Below are positions 25,301 through 37,300 of a stretch of 64,000 nt of DNA, piece by piece. The translations under genes and the position numbers were made by a program. Origin of the DNA: Symbiodinium microadriaticum. Taxonomy: Eukaryota; Sar; Dinophyceae; Suessiales; Symbiodiniaceae. The notes below the pieces were generated by a model. It searched no databases and was not told the origin of the DNA. It saw only the letters and a list, made by a program, of their open reading frames with translations. Numbering within the stretch: position 1 is the first letter of the stretch; each line of letters starts with the position of its first letter. The DNA lies in contig LSRX01000361.1 of the NCBI GenBank assembly GCA_001939145.1, positions 96,799 through 160,798 of the forward strand, given 5' to 3'.

Positions 25301-28300
25301 TGGGTCCCAGAGGGTTTTCTACGGCTTGAGAGGAGCTTATGAGGGCTATGCCACTTGGTGGACAGCGGATTCTTGAGGTTAAGATCCCTTCCTGCATCCC
25401 GCAGTCTTTCACTCTCTCATTTAAACAACGACCCTCCTCTCATTGGGAGGATCGCATGATCTGAGGGTTTCGGAACACGAGGACAACCCCGAATAGGTAC
25501 CTAATCTTAACTCGACGTAGAACAGGGTTCGAGTAGCAGGATGAATGCAGCCAGGCTAAATGGGGGGGTCTTCGGGCTCATTTTAGGGCTTAGCGCATAT
25601 GGGCTGTAGGATTCAGAGTTTAGGGGTTATGGGGTTTGGAGCAAGGGGGACTTAGGGCGCAGATCTTGCATCGGAGTGTTGTTTCAAGACAACCTCCACC
25701 TTTGCGAAACAGAGCATGGTTAGATCCCAAACCCTAAACCCTAAACCCTGAATCTCGAGGGAGTGTCAGACATCGGGCTTTAGGCTCCAAGCGCTTGGGA
25801 GGTTTAGGGTTACGGCTACGGATGTCGGGCCGGTTTGGGGTTTAGGGCTTAGGGTTCAGGGTTTAGGAAATCCTGAGATGTACTACGGACTTGAGGGATG
25901 ATAAAAACCCGCGAGAGCCTGTTTTTAAAGTAGGCGCTGCGTCCGTACTTCGAGAGCAATCGAATCCCTTACAAGAGTAAAACAAACGATAACGAACCTT
26001 CGTAACCTTGGCTCAGATCATGCAGTCCCAAAGTCCTATAAAAACGACAAGAGTGCAAGCAACAATAACCATATTAAGGGTCAAGCAAACGGGTGGCGGG
26101 TTTTCCACGCACGCTCACTTCGGGTCGTAGAGTATTCGGGTTTGTTGAGTTGAGGAGGCATAGCCCCAGAAGGTCGTCCCATACCCAAGAGACCAACTCC
26201 ATGGCGCTGGGGATCGGCGTTCAGAGGTTTTGAGTTTGAGGTCTTGGGGCAAGCTGTCAGAGGCCCAGACCACCCACAGACCCCTAAACCCAAACCTCTG
26301 CGATGGACGCCCTCAAGCTTTCATGTCGCAAGGTGACAGCTCTGAGAAAGAGGAAGCTCGAGTGGCAACGGCCCTAAAGTGCCAGAAGGTGAGCAGCTAG
26401 TTAGTAGTGATCTACCCTTCAACAGTCTTATTATACAGCTGTACTCCAACAGCCTCCGGAACCCTAAACCCTAAATCCGAACCCTGCTCCTACCCTTAAG
26501 GTTCCTTTACCGGGTCAGGCGAAGGCTGTGTTCAGTGGCCATCGTGTGCGGTTTTGCTTCGGGGGCTCGGGATTCATGGCAGCGCCTGACGGAAAAACTC
26601 AGAGGCTTAGAAGATGCTGAAGAAAATTTTGCTGCGTACGCCAAACAAAGCCCTCTCTATTAAGATCCATCCTTTGTTGGGGTTTCTGAGCCTCAAGAAA
26701 GCCAGTCTACAAGCGTCGGAGTCCGATGGCGTCTCTGAAGTGGCTCTAGGTACTCAAGAATGGGGACTGGAGATTCTATAGACATGTGTGGTCCTGCTTC
26801 CATAGCCAAAGTTTGGAGCAAGGGAGAGGTTTAGGGCGTAGGGCGTAGAGCACAGGACTTATAATCCCTGCCTCCGACTAGCAAACCACACCCCAACCCT
26901 GAAACCCTAAATACCCCAGTACAAAACCCATGCATGGTTAAGGGCCTCGTGGCAAGAAAGGCTTAGGGCCTATGGGCTTAAGGCTCACCTGTAGCCGAAA
27001 AAACCCACCTGTTTAGGGTTCCTCATTATGGTTTCTATCTCTATATATATATATATATATATATATAGAGATAGATAGTTGCTTAAAAAGGTAGATATTT
27101 TGGGCCACAGGTAGACATGCTTACTCAATTACTTAGAGGTTTAGAGCTTAGGGTTGAGGGTCTCAACGGCACGAAAGCCGCTTATGTCTTTTCCAGGAGC
27201 TAAGCGAAAATGCTAAAACCGACTCCCTATACTAAAACCCAAATCGGGGGAACTCCGGTTTTTATATTGAGGGGGGCCGTGGGTGGGGCGGAGTTTAATT
27301 CTCGGAGGAGGGGATTAATGAACGTTCTGGGGTGTAGGGTTTAAGCAAAACCGATGCCTCGCAACCAAGGCACTTCAATGCGCTGGTGCAGGTGGCCCTT
27401 GTGGCCATGTTCAGGCAGGATCGCCACCCCTACCCAGAGCGTCACCCCAGCGCCGGTTGCTGAAATTCCCAAGTGCCCAACATTTTAGATCTTGGCCGCC
27501 CGAGTCCGGAAACCCTTAAGCCCTATAGAGCTCTAATATAGAAGCCTAAATAATAACTAATATTATTCCATAGCACTCCTCTTTGTAACTATACTACAGA
27601 GGAGCCCAAAACCCTATTCTAGGATACATGTTACGTATCTTGATGTTTTGAGAACACCTGCAAGAGCCGGGTGCTGATTTCTTGAGTGCATCAGAAGCGA
27701 TTCTGATGTTCGGACACTATGACCGCCGCTGCAGGCCGCATCTAGCCCAAAACCCTATTCTAATTATCAAGGCCCCTTCATTAAACGCCCAAATCCTAGA
27801 TTCCTGAACCTTCGCCTGGGCGAGCAAGGCTTTATATGCAATATGTTGGCCCAATGTAGGCCTGATTGATTAGTAATGGTTTCCTTAGGGCTCCTTGTGT
27901 CATTTTTACGTGTTCAGCTTTCAAGGTGCTCGTTGTTTGGTTTCATGGGGTGTTAGAAGCTTTTCCTCGGGGTTCAACAGCTGCATTTTTATGAGCAGCA
28001 GGAAAAAGAATCCTTTCTATCCCTGAGCCCCAGTCCTACGCCAGAAACCCTGAAGCTCCGGACCCTTCGGGTCCTATACCCCTGCCTCTTAGGGTTAAGG
28101 CCTGGTGCACGTAGGGTTTAGGGTCTAGAATGAGCTCTGGGGCGCGGGTTTACCATCCCATGTTTGCATCGGGGCGAATGCCCTTATGAAAACCTATAGA
28201 GACCTTATATACATATACCCCCGTGCAAAACCTGGCCCAGCTCCTTCCGCCTTCCGCCTCAGTGCCTGCCAACCTGTCATCCTTACGTTCCCTCTGGAGC

Positions 28301-31300
28301 GTCCCGCCGTACTGACACGCTTGAAGAGTCAGGTTTTTTGCAGTACCGGTTTAGGATTACTACCATGAGCATAAGAGCCATGTAGGGTTTAGGGCAAACG
28401 TGAGTGCTAGAGCTGAAGTTTTCGATTGGGATCCTCGCAAGAGCCTAGAGCGTACAAAATCTTCCTCAAGCTCCTAGAACTGAATTTTTGGTAGGGCCCG
28501 AATACAATCCCTACTGTAGAGTTCGTAGGGACCTTGCAAAAAAGGCGTCTAGGCGCGACAACGGGTGTGTCCTTCCTTGTGGACGTTGATGGATTCAAGT
28601 TTTTGAAACTTGGCCACCTGCAGCTTCGGGAAAGTTTCTCAATGTTTATCATGTCCGTTGTTGGTTCAGGGCTGTTGGATTTCAGGATCAGTGTTCGGTT
28701 GGGGATCGTTCCAGGTCCCTTTGAGGGAGCCCTCCCGACACCCTAAACCCTCCAAGCTCGCGCACAATTGCTAAACTTGCTAAACCTTAAAAGGACGTCT
28801 GGAGGCACGGACCTCGTCGTCTTGGAATCGCTATGGAAGGCACCACGCGGAAGTCGAACAAAGAAGAGCTTCAGACGGAGAAGCGTGTCCTACGTTGGGA
28901 CGACATGGCGTGATATTGTTCCCAAAACCTGGTTCTACCACTTATGGGATCAGCGCATCGCGGACCCCGGATTTAGGGGTCCTTATCACAAGGACCGGTT
29001 GAAAAGGGTCTCCCAACGCATCAAGCATCCCGTATGGAACCCTTTGAGTCCAATGAAAACTCTTGCTGCTGCGGGAAGCGGCTTCCTTAGGTACTTAGAT
29101 TTTCTTCGCCGTTTAGAGTTTAGGTGTTAGAGTTTAGGGTCAAAGCCGGGATGAGAGTTTAAGAATAGGAGTTACTTGGGATTTAGATGTAGGGTTTGCG
29201 TTTGAGATAGGGTTTAGGCTGGAGAGTTGGAAGGCTCTTGGGACTCGAATTCCTGCAAGCCTATGTACGTTAAGACAAAGTGGTTCCTGTGGCTTGGTGA
29301 GCCTAAAGTACTGCCGGATTTTGACCATCAGCTGAGCCTGAAACCGCCAGGTCTTCTTACGGGAGTACAGCAGTGGAACCTACAGCCGCTTGCCGCTCTT
29401 GGTTCGAAAGGTCGTGTAGGAATCAGGGTTGGAAGTTTAGGTGTTGAGTGGGTTTCAGGATTTAGGCAAACTTCAAACATGGCGACTTCTTGGGGCTGTC
29501 TTCGGACATTTGTTCTGCGAGGCCCTAGATGAACCCGAAGTCCTTGAACCCCTGAGCCCGAAGCCCTTACTGTAAGCCCAAGCTCCAAGCCCCTCAATCC
29601 ACGCGAAGCCCTCACCCCATAAACTTCTTCAAATCTAAGCCATGGTCCGAACTGCCGGTTGCAAGGTTGGCGCCGATCCTGTTTCGATGGGAATATAACA
29701 AACCGCATGGTTTGGGGCTTTGCTTAGGGGTTTGTGTTTAGGGGTTCCTCAAAGGGCCCTGTAGGGGCCCACAGAGTTCGAGTGGGCTTTGGGCGTTTTT
29801 GCTTTAGGGTTTAGGGCTTCTGGTTTGAGAGCTTAGGGTCGTGTCCTGTGTGGCCGCCGTTTTGGGGTTTAGGGGTGTTGGGGTTTAGGGGTTTAGGGGT
29901 TTAGGGGTTTAGAGGTTTAGAGGTTTAGGGGTTTAGGGGTGTTGGGGTTTAGGGTTTACGGCTTTATTCTTCCCGACGTCTGCCTCCTACCTTCTTGACG
30001 ACGACGCTCTCCATAACTTGGCTGATAATTCGGCCTGCCGACATTTTTTCCATGCGGACCGAGTAATGGAAAGCTCAAGCAGATGTAGGTGGGGAATGCA
30101 TGCGTGGGAAAATCAGTGATAGTATTCCCGTAGAGTCTGTATAATGCTTATGCTTATGCAGAACACACAACCCACATCCTGTTCCAAGAAATAGGGCCCG
30201 TGCCCGATGGTGGCGAGGGTCGTTTGCGATCCGGTCGTTCCCCGCTTTTTGTTTAGGGGGTTGAGGGGTGAGCAGTCAGGTGTTCTGCCCTACTACATGT
30301 CCAAGATGGTGGTGGAGGCAAGCTGGCGAACCCTAAACCCTAAGCCATCAACCCTAATCCACACGTCCTGAACCCTAAGCGTCAAACCCCAAGAAACCCA
30401 CCATGCAAGGAAAATGTACCCGAAGCCCTAAACCGTAAACCCCAAAACCCTAAAGCCCGAAAGACCCCAAGACCCCCAAAAAACTCAAAACCCCTAGAGC
30501 CTGCTGGGAACCCTGATAGAAGCTTGGGGCTTAGGGGTTTTGGGTTTGGGTTTAGGGGTTTAGGGTTTAGGGTATAGGGGTTTAGGGCTTGAAACCCCGA
30601 AAAGCCCGAAATCTCCTCGCTGCGGGCTGTCATTAGAGAACCGAAAGCACCTGTCGGATGCGGTACCCGAAACCCTAAAGCCTAAACCCTAAACCCTAGG
30701 TTACGGTTAGGGTTAGCGGCGTTTAGGTGCGCAGGGCGTTTAGTGGATCTCATGGTTTTGGCCTTCGGGTGTAGTTGATATCAGGAACCCCTAACTTTCA
30801 GATTGTTTTAGAGGCCTAATAGTCAACTATACTATTTTGGGGGTTCCTTATTATACTTATAGTATAGTATACCCCAAACCTTCTTCTAATTATGAAGGCC
30901 CCTATACATTAGGTCGGGGAGGCTCGCCACGGAAGAAGAGCAGACGAATTGAGATCACTGTCCTCAGAAGCGCACGGAAGTTGCCTGCTGGCTTCTGCCG
31001 ATCTTGACTGCGGAGGCTCCCTCCTAGGGCCATGCCGCGCTTTGCACTGGCATGTCGCTCCCAAGAGCGCCTGCAAACTTAGAGCACCAGGCCTATCGCA
31101 CATGCACTCATACCTCACCATGCGCAGCGGGATGTTTCATCATTAGTAGTGCCTTGGGACTCGGCCTGGGTCCCGAGGGCTTCGGGCTTGGGCTTTTGGG
31201 CTTCTGAATTCCGGGTCCGAGCCCTAGCCATAGTGTCCACAACTTTTGAAGGCCCGAAACCTCAGCCTCCGCGCCCGACGTCTCAACCGAAAAAGTCGGA

Positions 31301-34300
31301 AGCTTCGTTTAGTTCGGAGTTTAGGGGGCTTAGGATTTAGTGTTTGGGATTTAGTATTTGGAGTTTAAGATATGGGGTTTAGGCTGTAGGGGATTTGGTT
31401 TAGGGTTTAGGGGATTTGGTTTAGGGTTTAGGATGTAGGGTTTAGGGTGTAGGGGCTTGGATTTAGGGTTTAGGGTATCCGTGTTTTCAGAGCCCGAAAA
31501 GGAAATCAGCTTGACAGGTGCCTTTGGTCTTCATCCAATCCTTGATGACGCTTCTTGGCTCAGTCAGGGAAGGACCAAAAAGCCGTGAGCCTCAAACCCT
31601 AAACTCGAAGCCCTAAACCATAAACCCTAAACTCTAAGCCATAAACCCTAAACCCTAAACTCTAAGCCCTAAGCCCTAAAAGCCCTGAACCCTAAACCCA
31701 AAACCCTGAAGCCCGAAACCCTAAGCTCTAAAACCATGCACCCCGGGGCCCTGGAGCCAGAATCCTAAAACGCCGCAGCCCTCCGACCCCAAAGGAGATT
31801 GTTGCTATTATTACTTTTATTACTATTATTACTATTATTACAATTATTACAATTATTACAATTATTACTATTGTTACAATTATTACTATTATTACTATCA
31901 TTACTATTATTACGATTGTTACGATTATTACGATGATTACTATTATTGTGAATTTCGGATTGGGGGTCTCACGGTTTTCGGGTTTCAGGGTCTAGGCTTT
32001 CTGTTTCGGGCTGAGGCTCAGAACATTTCTAGAGTTTATTGTTGAGAGTGGAAGACTAAGACGCGGGCTTGTGGTTTAGGGTTTTAGGGTTTTAGGGTTT
32101 AGGGTTTAGGGTTCTAGGATTTAGGGTTTAGGGTTTTTTCCGAGTTTAGGGTTTAGGGTCCAGGGTTTAGGGTTTAGGTTGGTTGTTATCGTCGAGGTTT
32201 GGGAGACGGGTGTTTGCAGTCATGCGTTGTTGACGCTTAACTCACCCTTAGCTGTTTGGCCGTTCGGTAGGGTTTCCGAATACAGCTGCCATATGGGTAG
32301 TTCTCTGAATTAGGGTCCCTTTGCGGATTTTAGGGTCCTTTTTATAAGGGTGCCGTACTATTCTGGGGACCCAAGAAGGGGCCCTAGTTTAGAGAAGCCC
32401 CGCATAAAGCCACGGCGCAGGCTTCGGTTGGTAAAGGGCCGAGTCCTCTCCCCTCGTTACCCGGCCCCAGGCTCGGGCTGTGCTATGTTGTCATGCCTTG
32501 CCCCCAGAACATGGGGTGGGGCACAGTGCGCTCTCGGGTGGAGGGCTTCTAATAGGGCCTCCAGGATTTAGGGTCTCACCTCTTTCGGGTTTAGGGGGTT
32601 AATGCAGGGGGCCTTGCCACAAAACTTTTCAGGGTGCAATATACCCCAAAATCCCTGTATTCGGTCTTGAGGTTCAGTGAGTGTCATCGTAGTTCTGGCT
32701 ATGGTGCTTTGCCACGCGCTGAGCCGCGGGCTCTTCCACAAGTTGTTCTTCAACCGCTGTCCCAGCCCTGGGTGAGAGCAGGGCCGAAACTTGCACGCTA
32801 AATAGACACCCGAAGCCCTAGATCCTCAACCCACAGCTCCATAGTCGAAGCCCTACAGGATTATTTCGCCTGAGTAATTAGATTACTGTTTGGGGGTTCT
32901 CTTGGTTACAGCAGCAGGGAACTTATTCAGACCTGAGGCCCTGCATAAATCCGACACCCGTTAGAAGTTGTTCATGCAGGCAAGAAGCCCTTGTCAGCTC
33001 TAAGCCTTCTACCCGCCGAAACCTGAACCCCCGAAACCCTGAACCCTTCATCGCCTTAATCCTAAACCCACCCTTGGGGCTTCGACTCGGAAGCTTCGCC
33101 CATTCTGAGGTCCTTGAACGGCAACTTCTGGTCTGGTGCCGAGTGGGGGCTTAGTAGAGGTTGGAGGGTTTAATACTTAGGGTTTAGAGGGTTGTATGGA
33201 GGCTTTCGTAAGGGGCTGATATGGTGTTGATAGGTTATATCATGGCTTAGAAGGGCTTAGTGGATGTTTGGGAGAGGGGAGGGGGCTCAGCAGTGGCGCT
33301 TAGGGTTTAGGGCATCATCTCAGAAGGGGCTTGGCAAGGATCTCACACGGTTACACAAGATTTCTGCAGACTTTATTACATCAGGGCCCTGATTCCCCGC
33401 GTGGGACCTTCTGCAAGAGCGCAAAGCTTGGTTTCAAGGCCGTGTCTGTTGGGGAAGTAGTGCTTTAAGGAAGCACATAAGCGTGTGATTTTCATAGGAT
33501 CTCGCGACCTCCCTGGCTTAAGTAAATAAAAGGGCTACTGGGTGTGATAGCCTTATCCCGACTTTGCTCTTGTGCTGCTTTGGGGCCCTATGAGCTTGAG
33601 CCTGAAGCATGAGCTCTCAGGGCACTTCTCTGGACCATCGTGTTGCTCTCTGCGGCGTGGCGGCAGTTGCTTTTGGACCCAGGGCTCAGCTTGGGGTGTG
33701 TAGCAGGGTGTAGCGGTTTGAAGGTTCATGGTCGAGGGCTGGGCACATACTAGATCATTGCCACAGATGCTGTGACAAAACTTGACAATACGACTTCACT
33801 GGTAGGATGGTGATGAGGATGCTAGTTTGTTGAGCCCAGTAGGCCTAGCGGGCCTAGTATGGCTTTCTTCTCATCATCTTGGTGACGTGCAGGCCCTCTA
33901 CCGTTGCCTTGTTTTCTTTGCTACACAATTGGGAGCGCACTGCTTTGCGACCGAGAGTTAAGTGGAACCCTATGCTGTTCACAGGTTATCACCCGTAGGA
34001 CACCTTGCTTCCGATGGTGTACCTCTGCTAGCTGCTGCCGCCCTTGCACTCGGGTCGTCTATCCAACAAGCATCTGAATTTTGTGAGACCACCTGCCTGT
34101 ACGTCCGCAACCTGAAGACTTATGCAAACTCTACACCCTGCGCCCTAATCCCAGTTCCCAAGCCGGACCCTTTTCATACCTAAGCCGTAGAACCTCAATA
34201 CTGAGATCTTTGTCGTTTTAACCTCGAACGCTGAGGCTCTAAAACCCCACACTCCAAACTCTATAAGCTTTAAGAGCCCTCAACCCTGAGCCCTTGCAAA

Positions 34301-37300
34301 AACCCTCTCCTCCGAGATCTGTTCCGTGAGCGTGGCCCTGGCCATCAGCTGCGCTGTCGCGGGCCCCAATACTGGCGTGTAGGGCCTTTTGGGCTTCCGG
34401 TCCAATGATTTTCAAGCTCTTGGTGGTTCATTCTGTGTTCAAGTTATTGCCTCGTTGGGTGGCAGCGCTGTTCACAGAGCCGCAGGGGCCAACCTAATAG
34501 TTCTCCTTTGCCTGACGTAGGTTTCAGGGTCATGTCGCTGCGAGAAGTCTGTTGCTTGGCATTGCGTGGACGCTCAGTCACGATGTTGTCCCAATCTGCT
34601 CCTAGCCGCGTCACTGTGGCATTGTCACAGTTGTTGTGGGTCTGGAAATACTCTCAGCGTCGTTTCATGCAGCAGTTTGCTTTCGTGCTTCGACACATTG
34701 TTTCACTATGAACACAACGCTTGAATGCAGAGCATGTTCAAGCCTGCGCAAAACCTTCGGTAATTGCAAACATGTCCTATTTCGGTGCTTGTCTCTTTGA
34801 CATTTCTGCTTAAATGGCATATAGTGCACCGTCGAATGCTGAATTCAGCATGTTCGAGCCCTTGCAAAGTCGGAATCGCAAGAAGGAACATGCAAGAAGT
34901 ATGTTTCTCCGGCTTCTGGAATGATGGGGTATAAGCTCGGGCTTTCTCGCCGAGCGGGCTTGGAATTTGGCTTGGCATCTTCGGGGGGGGGGTGAGGGTG
35001 GTTTCGTGGGGCTGCGCTTGGTGCTGATGTTGGACGATTTGGACGTGGTGCGCGCGCCCTTCCTGCGGAACCCGACTCGGGCTTGTCAACAAAGTACACA
35101 CATGTGTGCCTTGGTACGCTGGAAGGTTGTCTGAAAGGGTCAGTAGCAGCGGCGGTACCCTCTTTTCGTCCTTCTGCAGTTGTGCTGTACTGTGATTTAC
35201 CCCGAAGCCGTTTTCAAATTGTTAAGGTCACTGCTTCGACATTGTTCAAGCCATATGTTTGTCAGAATCCCTGAACTCTTTGCTTCTTAACCGGCATGCC
35301 TCGAGCATGACCCCCCCCACATTTCCTCCGCCCTACGATCCTATCTGTTAGAGACGATGGACCCCCAGCACTATTTGGGTGGGTCCTCATAGTCAGGATA
35401 CTACTGCTTAGGGTCTATGTTCCAGCCCCGTGCTTTCGGGGAAAGCCATAAAGCGTTCTCTTAATTCCCCCCGGGACCCTACAGTGAGGTTGGGCAGCCG
35501 CGGGAAACTGGAGCAATCGGGCGGGGCTCTACGGATTGGTCTGGTGCTACACATGCGGGTTGTTTTTTACAGTACAGGGTGCAGGGATTAAGGGTTTACA
35601 GGTTTACGCATAAGGTCTGGGCTGTATGGGAATAGCTTTTGAGCCTCCTAGGTCCGTTATTCTGTGGTGTGGGGTTTCCCGATAGGAATGAGAGTCCGCT
35701 GTCTGGAGAAATTCCCATGAAGACACCTCCGCTCTAGACCGTGGAACCCGCAACCCCGAGCCCTACATCCTAAACCCCAAAACCGCGAACTCGAAACCGT
35801 AAAGCACTCGATCTTCAATCCTCCAACTCCACGTCCTAAGCCCAAAATCTTTCAGAGAGTTTGGAGCCATCGCTTGCAGATTCCTCCTGGGCCCACCATG
35901 AAGGATGTATGGGTTGTTGACAGATAGAATCTAAATCTAGAGTTTTGGGTTCAGGTCCTGAGGGTTTAGGGTTCAGGTCTTTAGGGTTTAAGATCTTTTC
36001 AGGGATTAGGGTTTAGGGTTCAGGTCTTTAGGGTTTAAGATCTTTTCAGGGATTAGGGTTTAGGGTTCAGGTCTTGTGGGTTTTCAGATCTCTTCAGGGT
36101 TTAGGGTTAGGGCTTAGGGCCTTAGGGTTCACGTCTTCAGGGTTTAAGATCTGTTCCGGGTTTATCGTGCATAACTTATGGTTCGTTGTCCCAGGCAAGC
36201 CCGGAACTTGAGACCCACCATTCTCGACGCGAAGCAACGTACCCTGATTCCCCTAAACCCTATAAGCCCTAAACCCTCAGTCCCCTAAACCCTAAATCCT
36301 AAGCCTTAAGCCCTAAACCCCAAACCCTAAATCCTAAAACTTAAGCCCTAAACCCTAAACTCTAACTCCTAAACCTTAAACCCTAAACCCTAAACCTTAG
36401 GCCCTAAACCCTAAACCCTAACCCCGAAGTCTGAACCCTGAAGCTTCCTCAGCTACCGAGGCCCCTTGTCTTCGTGCCGCAGATGCTCTTCTCAGGCACG
36501 TGCTGAAGTGCTCAAATTCAAGCCGAACCGGACGATATCATATGAAGACTTCCTGCCTTAATTTGGGGTTTCTCTTCGGGATCTACAAGCAATATAGAGT
36601 AGAGAACATAGGACCCCTCCTTTCCTGAAGACTCTGAATCTCCCTGCTTCGACGCCTTGTTTGATGGGTGACCCCGAAGCCCGACAGGCAACCAAAAAGA
36701 CGGAAAGAAACCACCAAACCCTAAATCCCTAAACCCCTGAGCCCGAAATCCCCAAACCCCTAAACAAAACCTAAACCCTAAGCCCTTAAACCAAACAGTC
36801 CTCAAGCCCTCCAGGCCTCGGCCCAAAGGTTGAGAGGGCCTGCTCCCTATCCTGGAACCCCCCTGACTATGCTTTGCAACATTTCAGGCTTTTAGGGAAT
36901 GGAAATCTACATTCCATGAACTCGTATGGCTCTCCAAAGCTCAGAGGCCCTCAACCCTTCAAGTGCACTAAGTTGAGCTGCGGTTTAGGGCTTTTGGTTT
37001 GAGGGTTTGGGGTTAAAGCGGTTAAGGACATTTTCAGGAGTTCGTCTGTCAGCAGTGTCAAGCTTTGAGCAATGAAGCAGCAGTATGGAAAGCACAGCAC
37101 TGTCAGCTGTTATCCCTGTGGGTAGGGCCTGGGGCTTCCAAACTCGGGCTTAAAGGCTGCAGTAGGTTTAAGACTTGCCGTGCAGAGTTTGAAGCTTCAG
37201 CCTTTCCGGTTTGGCTTTACGCGGTCGTACTCTTTCGGGCTGTGCCTGTCTCGAGACGGCTCACTGTAGGCATGGAGTCTCCTTGAACCGCACAGGTGTC

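Larger units (their letters stand above)
31563..33857 (+). other. ABCG intron(s), possibly hiding one small exon
   Basis: ABCG proteins usually have about 15 more residues between TM3 and TM4 than this model gives, so a microexon may be missed here. The stretch holds CCCTAAA clusters (about 31590-31740), an ATTATTAC repeat, and TTTAGGG words. Confidence 0.45.
34377..36452 (+). other. ABCG intron
   Basis: Contains mixed sequence, then TTTAGGG words, a 47-bp tandem repeat (about 35948-36155) and a CCCTAAA cluster (36241-36430). No further exon was recognised; the 34706-35101 (-) frame has no family features. Confidence 0.55.

Noticed and set aside
28768-29130. 120-codon plus-strand frame in an ABCG intron
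   Set aside because: No recognisable domain, and it overlaps repeat-rich sequence; frames of this length occur by chance in this GC-balanced DNA.
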